The notes beneath the pieces were generated by a model, which had not been told where the DNA came from, did not search any database, and saw only the letters and a list, made by a program, of their open reading frames with translations. Both the position numbers and the translations under genes were made by a program. From Corynebacterium sp. ACRQK (GTDB lineage Bacteria; Actinomycetota; Actinomycetes; Mycobacteriales; Mycobacteriaceae), in assembly GCF_022345965.1 (NCBI RefSeq), contig NZ_JAKRMU010000005.1, positions 144,000 to 207,999 of the forward strand: a DNA stretch of 64,000 nt. The letters run 5' to 3'. Shown piece after piece: positions 10,374 to 18,700 of this stretch. The number at the start of each line of letters is the position of its first letter. Positions within the stretch are counted from its first letter, which is position 1.

Positions 10374-12077
10374 GTGCCTATGCCACAACAACGCGAAGCC
10401 GCACATAAGACACGGGAATGGAAGAAGCTCACCGAATTCGCCGACGCAACGCGCGGCACCCAACTGCGAGAGCTCTTCACCGAACAGCCGGGACGCTCCA
10501 GCGACATGACCTACAACGTGGGTCCACTGCACGTAGACCTGTCGAAGAACCTCATCGACGAGCGCGGCCTACGCCTGCTACTGGACCTGGCGCGTGCCCG
10601 CGGCCTGGAAGACTACCGCAGCGCCATGTTCGACGGCGAGCACATCAACACCACCGAGGATCGTGCCGTCCTGCACACCGCGCTGCGCATTCCGGTCGAT
10701 CGGGAGTTCAGCATCCTAGGCGGGGCTGACGAGACGCAGGACGTGGCCGCCGATGTGCACGCAGTGCTGGGCCGCATGCGCGACTTCGCCAAGGCGCTCC
10801 GCTCCGGCTCCTGGCAGGGCGTGACCGGGCACACCATCAAGCACGTCGTGAACATCGGCATCGGCGGCTCCGACCTGGGTCCGGCAATGGCCGCACAGGC
10901 ACTGCGCCCCTACATGACGGCCGGCATTACGCCGCACTTCATCTCCAACATCGACCCAGCCGACGTGGCAGGCACCCTCGATGGGCTGGATGCCGAATCC
11001 ACGCTGTTCGTCATCGCCTCCAAGACCTTCACCACCTCTGAGACCCTGGCCAATGCCCACGCCGCGCGCCGCTGGCTGCTGCGTAACCTCGCCGATGAGG
11101 GCGTGGACGTCGAGGGGGACGACGCCATCCGTGACATCACCGCCAAGCACTTCGTGGCCGTCTCCACCGCCGCGGAGAAAGTGCAGGAATTCGGCATCGA
11201 CACGAAGAACATGTTCGAGTTTTGGGACTGGGTGGGCGGCCGCTACTCCGTGGATTCCGCCATTGGTCTTTCGCTGATGGCCGCCATTGGGCCGCAGGAC
11301 TTCATGCGCTTCCTAGAAGGCTTCCACGAGGTCGACGACCACTTCCGCACCGAACCGCTGGAAATGAACATTCCGGTGCTAATGGGCATGCTGGGCGTGT
11401 GGTACACAGATTTCCTGGGCGCGCAGTCGCACGCGGTGCTGCCGTATTCCGAGGATATGGCGCGCTTCCCCGCCTACCTGCAGCAGCTGACGATGGAATC
11501 TAACGGCAAGTCCGTGCAGCTGGACGGCACCCCGGTGGAAGTTCCATCCGGCGAGATCTACTGGGGCGAGCCCGGCACAAACGGCCAGCACGCTTTCTTC
11601 CAGCTACTACACCAGGGCACGCACCTGGTGCCGGCTGACTTCATTGGCTTCGTCAACCCGCACGACGATGCCGTTGCCGCCGACGGGACCACCAGCATGC
11701 ACGACATGTTGATGTCCAACTTCTTCGCCCAGACCCGCGTGCTGGCCTTCGGCAAGAACGCCGAAGAGTTGAAGGAGGAGGGTGTGGCCCCCGAGCTGAT
11801 CCCGCACAAGGTGATGCCCGGCAACCGCCCGACCACCACCATTCTGGCTGACAAGCTGACCCCGAAAACGTTGGGTGCGCTGATCGCACTGTACGAGCAC
11901 ATTGTTTTCGTGCAGGGCGTGATCTGGGGCATCAACAGCTTTGACCAGTGGGGAGTGGAGCTCGGCAAGAAGCAGGCAAACGCGCTGTTGCCTGCGGTTA
12001 CTGGTGAGGAGCGTAGTGACGCCGGCGACTCCTCCACCGACGACCTCATCGCCTACTACCGCCAGCACCGGGGCTAG
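10374..12077 (+). CDS. pgi: Glucose-6-phosphate isomerase
   Basis: The 567-residue enzyme interconverts glucose 6-phosphate and fructose 6-phosphate. Recognisable motifs are [27 protein letters not shown] followed by [12 protein letters not shown], and the [13 protein letters not shown] signature. The GTG at 10374 is chosen because AAGGAG (10361-10366) lies seven bases upstream; an ATG two codons later is also possible, whereas the open frame to 10227 overlaps the divergent gabD start. Length fits the family (about 540-560). Confidence 0.96.
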   Translation: MPMPQQREAAHKTREWKKLTEFADATRGTQLRELFTEQPGRSSDMTYNVGPLHVDLSKNLIDERGLRLLLDLARARGLEDYRSAMFDGEHINTTEDRAVLHTALRIPVDREFSILGGADETQDVAADVHAVLGRMRDFAKALRSGSWQGVTGHTIKHVVNIGIGGSDLGPAMAAQALRPYMTAGITPHFISNIDPADVAGTLDGLDAESTLFVIASKTFTTSETLANAHAARRWLLRNLADEGVDVEGDDAIRDITAKHFVAVSTAAEKVQEFGIDTKNMFEFWDWVGGRYSVDSAIGLSLMAAIGPQDFMRFLEGFHEVDDHFRTEPLEMNIPVLMGMLGVWYTDFLGAQSHAVLPYSEDMARFPAYLQQLTMESNGKSVQLDGTPVEVPSGEIYWGEPGTNGQHAFFQLLHQGTHLVPADFIGFVNPHDDAVAADGTTSMHDMLMSNFFAQTRVLAFGKNAEELKEEGVAPELIPHKVMPGNRPTTTILADKLTPKTLGALIALYEHIVFVQGVIWGINSFDQWGVELGKKQANALLPAVTGEERSDAGDSSTDDLIAYYRQHRG

Positions 12078-12160
12078 CGATTAGCTGGGGCGGGCGGGCT
12101 CTTCGCTACACGCCGCGACTGTTCTGCCTGCCCCTGCACCCCAGCCTGTCCGGCTCCAAG

Positions 12161-12343
12161 ATGTCGGAAACGATGCACTGCCGCAGGGCAAATGTCGGAA
12201 ACGTTGCACTCCCGTAAGGCAAAAGTCGGAAAACTTGCAAAACGTTCTTGCAAACTATTTCCACCTACATATAAGGGCTGGTCAGGAGGATTTAGAGGCG
12301 GAACAGGTGGCGTCGATAGAAAAGAAATGCAACATTTCCGACA
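12161..12343. mobile_element. Cluster of 31-bp repeats resembling insertion-sequence ends
   Basis: Three direct copies begin at 12161, 12192 and 12223 with an exact 31-bp period; the first two share ATGTCGGAAACG-TGCACT and end in GGCAA, the third is degenerate. An inverted copy of the core (TGCAACATTTCCGACA on the plus strand) lies at 12328-12343, followed by AATTTGCC that mirrors GGCAAAT. About 75 bp of AT-rich sequence separates the two sides. Repeated binding sites at inverted ends are known from IS21-type elements, so this may be an internally deleted IS or MITE-like remnant. No transposase is present; the 60-residue ORF inside looks spurious. A regulatory array is the alternative. Confidence 0.45.
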
Positions 12344-12381
12344 ATTTGCCTTTGGCCGAGCGAATTCTAGATAACGAAACG

Positions 12382-12409
12382 AAGGCTCCCCGCTAATGCA
12401 GGGAGCCTT
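12382..12409 (-). terminator. Rho-independent terminator for the secreted-protein gene(s)
   Basis: AAGGCTCCC (12382-12390) pairs with GGGAGCCTT (12401-12409) around a 10-base loop. Read on the minus strand it follows the stop of the 12457 gene by about 50 bases and continues CGTTTCGTT, a moderately U-rich tail. Confidence 0.75.
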
Positions 12410-12456
12410 ATAGACGGAGTTAGCCGTCGAGATCAGAGATCCGTTCAGAGATCAGA

Positions 12457-13212
12457 CTAGAACAGCCCCTTGGTCGGCTTGTGCATAACGTCGGTGGTGG
12501 TGACCTCACGGGAGTCGACATTCTGGTCGTTGGAGTTGGACTTGTCCTCTTCCAGACGACCGGTCTGGGTTACGGTGATGTAGTTCTCCAGGCGACCCAG
12601 CTTGGTCTTGCCGTCGCCGAAGTTCAAGTTGGCCAGCAGCTTGGACTCGCCCGGGTTAATCGGGTTGGAGAGGGTAACCTCGAAGCTGCGGACGGACTTG
12701 TCCTTATCGAAGCCCAGGTCGCGAGTGTATGCACCATTGAACCAGCCCGGAGTGATCAGGCGGTCAACACCCTTCGGCCCCTTCTCGGTGTGCACGTCGA
12801 TACGGAAGGAGGTAGCCGGGAAGTCCTGGTAGTAGATCTCGGAGCCAACGTTCTTGGCGGAGATGGAAACCAGGCCTGCGAAGCCAGCAGACTTGCCAGC
12901 AGCGACGCGGATCTCCGGCTTCAGGTCGTACTTCTCGCCGGACTGCTCAGCCTCGTCCTTAGCGGGCTTCTCGGCCTCGTCAGTGGACGGCTTCTCGGCT
13001 TCGTCAGTGGACGGCTCTTCGTCCTCGGCAGCCGGAGCTTCGTCAGCCTCGGCAGCGGAAGCGTCAGAGGCGTCCGCGTTCTCAGCGACAGCAACGTCCT
13101 GGTTGAAGCCAGGGGCAACAACTTCATCAGCGAAAGCGTTGCCAGCGCCCGCGAAGGCGGTGGTCACGCCGATAGCGGCAGCGAGGGTCAGGGAAGCTGC
13201 GTTCTTCTTCAT
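12457..13212 (-). CDS. Secreted acidic-repeat protein of unknown function
   Basis: I do not recognise the family. The 251-residue product starts with a typical Sec signal peptide (MKKNAASLTLAAAIGVTTAFAG, cleavage likely after AFA) and continues into an Ala/Glu/Asp-rich linker at about residues 40-92 that includes PSTDEAEK copies encoded by a 24-bp repeat (about 12953-13022). The C-terminal 160 residues (KYDLKPEIRVAAGKSAGF onward) look beta-rich and Ig-like, with no cysteine and no anchor motif. It follows the 13356 gene on the same strand after 143 bp, has its own terminator, and shares the Lys-Pro/Glu/Asp linker style with that gene. Confidence 0.8.
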   Translation of the reverse strand: MKKNAASLTLAAAIGVTTAFAGAGNAFADEVVAPGFNQDVAVAENADASDASAAEADEAPAAEDEEPSTDEAEKPSTDEAEKPAKDEAEQSGEKYDLKPEIRVAAGKSAGFAGLVSISAKNVGSEIYYQDFPATSFRIDVHTEKGPKGVDRLITPGWFNGAYTRDLGFDKDKSVRSFEVTLSNPINPGESKLLANLNFGDGKTKLGRLENYITVTQTGRLEEDKSNSNDQNVDSREVTTTDVMHKPTKGLF

Positions 13213-13355
13213 GTGAGGGGGTTCCTTACTTTTATAGGTGCAGGTCGAAGCATTGCGATAAGCATCGCGCGGCGCATTGAGGTTTGCGCTGCGAGAGGCA
13301 TTGCGAGGGTTTGCGAGGAGCTTCGAGCCTGCGAACGGGGATCAGCGAAGTTGGT

Positions 13356-14156
13356 TTATGCCTCGTCGGCGGGCTTGTCGGTCGGCTTCTCAGCCGGCTT
13401 GTCGGTCGGCTTCTCAGCCGGCTTGTCGGCCGGCTTCTCGGCATCCTCCGGCTTTGCCGGAACAGCGGAGTCAGCCGGGTTGTCGTACAGCTTCACGTTG
13501 ACCTGGTTCTTGATCGGAGTCAGCGCGGACCACGGGGTCGGGGTGGACCAGGTGCCGTTGGCCTTGCAGAACTGCTGGGTGCCGGTCATGTTGATGGTGC
13601 GGAAGCCGTAGGTGGCCTCGCCGGTGTGGCCGGCCGGGACGTCGTACGGGCCGACGGTCTGACCAACATTCCAGCTCAGGGAGTAGGAAGCCTCCGCGCC
13701 GATGGTCTTTGCCAGCTCGTAGGCGATGCCAACGCTGCCCTTGGCATCCTTGGCAGAGCCTTCGCCGCCCAGGTTGACGCTGGTGGTCTCCGTGCGGTCA
13801 CCCTTGATGCTGATGGAGATGGTCTGAGTCTTGGACAGCTCCTGCGTCAGCGGGATGGTGTTCTTCGACTGGTTGGTGGCAGAGATGGTGCCAGCCGGGG
13901 TGAACTTGTCGTCGACCTTGTAGACGACGGTGCGGTAGTCCTCACCGGAGTTGCATACCGGGTGCGGGTTCAGGACGTTGGCCTTGATGTGGTCACTACC
14001 GTGGGTGGTGTTGACGATCGGCAGGGTCGGGTTGAGCTTCGGGGTCTCCGGGTAGTGCTCTTCCTTGGTGATAGCGGATGCGGGAGATGCGACGGCTGCC
14101 GCAACGATGACGGCGGCAGCGGCTGCGCTTGCGCCGTTCTTCCACAGGTTCTTCAT
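13356..14156 (-). CDS. Secreted beta-rich protein with KPAEKPTD tail, possible pore-forming type
   Basis: The 266-residue product has a signal peptide (MKNLWKNGASAAAAAVIV, cleavage after ASA near residue 28), two cysteines (PVCNSG and QQFCKANG) that could form a disulfide, and a C-terminal tail of KPADKPAEKPTDKP-type repeats encoded by 24-bp units. The central part alternates Ser/Thr and hydrophobic residues (TISISIKGDRTETTSVN, then GAEASYSLSWNVGQTV and YDVPAGHTGEATYGF). That pattern recalls the membrane-inserting region of aerolysin/ETX-MTX2 toxins, but this is a pattern resemblance only. Start ATG 14156 is fixed by the signal peptide; the frame is open further upstream. Confidence 0.75.
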   Translation of the reverse strand: MKNLWKNGASAAAAAVIVAAAVASPASAITKEEHYPETPKLNPTLPIVNTTHGSDHIKANVLNPHPVCNSGEDYRTVVYKVDDKFTPAGTISATNQSKNTIPLTQELSKTQTISISIKGDRTETTSVNLGGEGSAKDAKGSVGIAYELAKTIGAEASYSLSWNVGQTVGPYDVPAGHTGEATYGFRTINMTGTQQFCKANGTWSTPTPWSALTPIKNQVNVKLYDNPADSAVPAKPEDAEKPADKPAEKPTDKPAEKPTDKPADEA

Positions 14157-14918
14157 ATTTTGTGCTCCTCTTGCACGCCACCGGCCAAAAGTGTGCAAGC
14201 TTGATACTCTCCGGCTTGCACGGGCTGGGGCGCGTTGGTGATGCTGCGAGAAAATGCACCGCCAGCCACAAACTTCTGCGAGATTTCGGCCAGGTGACTT
14301 TGGGTTTGAATCCGGTCTTAGGGGTGCCCTCTCCCGGGTGCTGCGCGACGAATTGCGAGAGCCGCGGTACACCCAGGCTCTGAGTGACGGAATTTAACTC
14401 TAGACCCTCGAAGCAAGGAATTGTTCGACAATTTTGTGTCACCATGCACCGTATTCAACCCAGAGTTCACCGACATTTAAACCAGCGTTCACCAAAAGAG
14501 CCTTAGGCAACCCTTAGAGCACTCTACAAGAACTACCGAAACGGGATTCACTGCTCAATTCGCCCCCTAAGCATATCCACTTAGGTAACCCTTGCCCCGA
14601 CCACCGAAAAACCCTAACAAACGCAACTGTCACCCCGCCCAAATTTCCCCTTCCTTAAAAAATAAGAATCACCAACCCTTTTGCTGTAGAAATTTTTAAA
14701 AAATCCCCCATTCCCCAAATGCGTAACTCTAGCTCACATGAACTTTGGGTAAACTCTTGCGACCTGCAATTTCTCCCCTACCAATGGCGCATACCACCCC
14801 GTTTCAGGGGTGCTAAATACAGCTAGCGGTCGGCTCATCATGGGGCTCACTAGCGAGCTACGAAGTGATCTCACTAGCGACATCCCGCCGCTGCCACGCC
14901 CACCCCCCAATGAAAAAC
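14157..14918. other. 762-bp gene-free region with two short direct repeats
   Basis: No convincing gene is present on either strand; short ORFs here are extensions of shadows. The part from about 14440 to 14760 is visibly richer in A and T than its surroundings and contains several A-rich tracts. Two repeats stand out: CTTAGGYAACCCTT at 14502-14515 and 14580-14593, and CTCACTAGCGA at 14846-14856 and 14870-14880. The right-hand side (14157-14400) must hold the promoter of the secreted-protein gene reading leftward. Confidence 0.6.
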
Positions 14919-15764
14919 TCACCGCTCCTGGCAATTCGGGCACCACCAGATGATCCGTTCCAACTCCGCCGAATCCAGGTCCGGATCTCCGCCAGCCCAG
15001 CGCCCACCCAGCGTCGCCTGCTGGATCGCCGCTCCGCACCGCCGGCACGCCTTGCCCGCACGCCCGAACACCCAGTTTCCCTGCCCGACCCGTCGGTCGC
15101 CGGTGAAGACGCGGTGCGGCTCAAAGCGGTTGTCCCACATCACTCTTCGGGCCAGGTCTATTGTTCTTGTGACGCCCACTTCTCCCACCTGCCTCACCTT
15201 CACCTCCGGGTGCATTCCCACTAGGAACATCACCTCGGCGCGGTACTCGTTGCCGATCCCAGCCACGTTCTTCTGGTCCAGTAGCGCGGCACCCAATGTT
15301 CTTTCCGGCCGTTGCATGATCCGCGCAATGGCTTCTTCCCTGCCGCCAGACTCCCAATCTTCCGCCAGGATGTCCGGCCCCAACTGCGCGATAACCTGCG
15401 GGTAGTCCGCGAACTTGAACACCCGCACAAAGCCGAGGTCGTGCCCCACTATCTCGATCTCCTCGCCACCGGTGTGCTGGGGGCTAAAGCGCAGCACGAT
15501 GCGTGCGCTATATCCGGGTCTGCGCCAGCGCTGGCCCGCGCGGTGGATTGCCCACACGCCTTCCATCTTCAAGTGCGTGTGAATCACCCGGTCGCCAATG
15601 TGCATGAATAGGTGCTTGCCGTAGGGCCACACTCGTCGGACTTGTTCGCCGTCGAAGCTCTCTGTGGCAAAGCAGGGCACTCGGATGTCGGTATTCCGCA
15701 CCGTACGCCCCATCATCCATTGCAGGCGGTTGGAAAGCTGGAGTACGGAATCTCCCTCAGGCAC
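14919..15764 (-). CDS. nei: Fpg/Nei-family DNA glycosylase (endonuclease VIII type)
   Basis: This 281-residue base-excision repair enzyme begins MPEGDSV, so after Met removal the N-terminal Pro and the next Glu are the catalytic residues. The helix-two-turn-helix region contains LLDQKNVAGIGNEYRAEVMF, and a C-terminal zinc finger is present with CRRC and CPNC. The MPEGD start and zinc finger fit the actinobacterial Nei subgroup that removes oxidised pyrimidines. Its start overlaps the lhr stop by eight bases, so the two are probably translationally coupled. Confidence 0.9.
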   Translation of the reverse strand: MPEGDSVLQLSNRLQWMMGRTVRNTDIRVPCFATESFDGEQVRRVWPYGKHLFMHIGDRVIHTHLKMEGVWAIHRAGQRWRRPGYSARIVLRFSPQHTGGEEIEIVGHDLGFVRVFKFADYPQVIAQLGPDILAEDWESGGREEAIARIMQRPERTLGAALLDQKNVAGIGNEYRAEVMFLVGMHPEVKVRQVGEVGVTRTIDLARRVMWDNRFEPHRVFTGDRRVGQGNWVFGRAGKACRRCGAAIQQATLGGRWAGGDPDLDSAELERIIWWCPNCQER

Positions 15765-18700
15765 GGATACTCAGCCCCTTTGGAGTCAGGCGTGCGCCTG
15801 CGGCCACCCAGTCTGTCGTGGCAATGTCCATCACCGATGAACCGTTGACCTTCTCGATGGTCACGGGGCTCAACCGTCCGGCACGGATGGCTTCCTTGAG
15901 TGTTCCGACCACTAAATCGATCTGCGGCGCTGATGCGCCAAGCTCAGCAGAGGTGACGTCACCAAAATCGGGCCGAGCAAAAAGAACCACGTTCTTGCCA
16001 CCTCGAGAGACATACGCCTCGGCACGACCAGTGGCAATGACGATCATCGCACCGGCGGTGCGCGTGGGTGCCATACCTTCTGCAGCCGAGTATGAGACCT
16101 CCGGCCAGGGCAGCGTGGAGCCGAACGGGTTCGCGGGGTCCAAGACGGAGAGCAGCTGAGGCGCATTGTGGGATGTGGCCAGTTCGCCTGCGCCAGCGCC
16201 AACGCCAGCACCCGACCTGGCACCGCCGAGCCCATTTTCGCGCCCGTCCTGCGCCCGCCGGAGCTGGGAGATCACGTCGCGCGGAGCGAACTGCGCCCCA
16301 CCCAGACCTTCGACGATGTAGCCGCGCAACACTTCGCCGGAATCCTCCCAGGCACTCAGCGTCCGATACGCCTCGGCGAAGCCACCGGCGGCTTTTTCCG
16401 CCACGACCGCACCTCGGGTGACCACGGCGTAACGGTCGATCCATGCCTCGGAACGCGCCAGGGCCAGCTCCGCGGCGTCGGCAGGGGCTTCTAGCTCCCC
16501 TGCAACACCAACGCCAGCACCGTGCACCGCCGACCAACGCCCAGGCACCGAGGAGTGCGCGTTCAGCGACCGCCGCGCTGCTCGCGCAAATCCGCTGCGT
16601 CCCATCCGCACCCGGCGCGCCGACCCGCGCCCCTGGTTTCGCCTGGGCGCGCGGTGAGCCTGCTTGCCCGTGGTGCCGGCCTCCGCCAGCCGTGCCCGCA
16701 AGGCTGCGAAACTATCGGGTGAAACCAAACCGGCATCGAAGAGCTCCCACAGCGCCGCGTCGACCTCCGCGTGATCCGCCCCCGTCGCCGATTGCAGCTC
16801 GGCTGCCAGAAACGCGCCGCCATGCTGCAGGTGCTCGAGGATCTGTGTGGCAACCATGCCCAAGGTGGTCGCTGTTTCTTTATGGACGCCACGTTCCAGC
16901 CCCTCCCCGCCTTCCAGCAGGTACTCGGCCATGCCCGCGGGTGTGAAACTCACCCAGGCATCCTTGGCACCGGCCTGCCCGGCACCGACCGCGAGCACCT
17001 CGCCGGTACTGAGCAGCTCGTCCAGGTCGCCTGGCTGATAGTCCGGGATGCGGGCAGGCAGCACCAAAGTTTCCCACGCACTGGCGGGGATCGGAACCCC
17101 GGCGAGTTGCTCCAGAGCGCTGGCGAGCTCTTCGCGCTGCATCTGACCCAGACCGTGCCAGTCGGCCAGGAATTGTGCGTAGGTCTGCTGGGTCACCGGC
17201 TCCAGCGATCCCCGCGCGGCGGCGAGGGTTGCCGAACGGAGGCGGCGGAGCATCCCCGTGTCCACGTACTGGATCTCCCCCTGTGCATCCGCGCTGGTGG
17301 GTGCAGGGGCGCCACCAGTGTCGCTAGGACCATCAGACCCACTGAAAGAATCACCAAGGTAGACAAAGTGCCCCGCACTCAAGCGGCGCTGGTTGCCCTT
17401 GCTGCGCGTGCCCTGTGAGCCCTGCGTTCCCTCAGCCCAACGAGCCAGCAGCGCTTCGGCGGTCGCGCGCCCCAGGCCGAACTCAGCGGCGGCCTCGGCG
17501 GCAGTCGTGGGCCCGCGGTTCTTCATCCACCGCAGCAACAGTTGGTCGATGGCATTGTCTACCTGATCCACCTGTTCGGCGGAGATAGCCACGCCAGGCG
17601 GGACGGGTACGCCCAGGCCGTCGCGCAGCAGGGGCATGTCCTCTACTGCGCCGAGTTTCAACTGCCCACCAAAGTGCACCTCCAGCAGGCGCGTGGGAAC
17701 CAGCTCCCGCAGCTGCGCGAGGCTATCCTCCACCGTCCCAGCCCAGGGTTCGATGCGCTCGCGCACGCCGTCCAGGCTCAGCGGCCCGAGGGCGCGCAGC
17801 ATATCCACGGCTTGCTCCACGCTCGTAGCCTGTCGCCCCTCGGCCAGCCACTGGGCGGCGTCAACCACCCGGCGGACCGCGGCCGGGTCCAGGGACATGC
17901 CTTCCTCCCGGGTGCCCAACACCTTTGCCAGCAACGCGGGATCCACGGCCAGGGCGGCGGCGCGCTCGGCGGAATCTCCCTCGTACATGAACGCGCTGGT
18001 GTAGGTGAAAAGCAGCGATTCGGCAAACGCGCTCGGGGCCTCCGTGGTGACCTCTGCCAAGCGCACGCCCCGCTGCCCCAGATTCGCCACCAGTGCTTTG
18101 AGAAAGTCCAGGTTGTAGACGTCGTGCACGCACTCGCGCATGGTCTCCACCATCACCGGAAACTCCGGATGATCCCGGGCAACATCCAGCAGTTGAGCGG
18201 CACGCTGGCGTTGCTGCCACAGCGGCTGGCGCTTGCCTGGGTTGCGGCGCGGTAGCAGCAGAGCCCGGGCGGCGCACTCGCGGAAGCGAGCCGCAAACAA
18301 CGCGGAGGACCCAACCTCCTCCATCACATCCCCCAGTGTCGCTTCCGCCCGCTCTGCACCGCTGTACCCCTCACCCAGCAGCAGCTCCATCCCCGGCGGC
18401 TCGTCCGAATAAGGCAGGCGGAGCGCCATGCCGTCATCGCCAGCCACGGCCATCGCGTCAATTCCCGTCCGGCGGTTCAGCTCCGCTCCCAGCGCCAGCG
18501 CCCACGGTGCGTTCACCCCACGGCCGAAAGGTGTATGCACCACCACGCGCCAGTCGCCGATGTCATCGCGGAAGCGCTCGATCAAAACGGTTCGCTCGTC
18601 CGGGATGATCCCGGCGGATTCCTTCTGCTCCTGGTAGTAGGCATCCAGGTTGGCGCGGGTGTGGGCGTCCAAAAAATCGGCCGAGCGAATGTCCGTCAAC

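Noticed and set aside
12192..12374. 60-residue plus-strand ORF across the 31-bp repeats
   Set aside because: Its sequence is arginine/lysine-rich and derives from the repeats, and no RBS or protein-like core is present.
14502..14594. DtxR iron box in the gap beside the secreted genes
   Set aside because: TTAGGYAACCC resembles part of the consensus, but the second inverted half with the correct 9-base spacing is missing.
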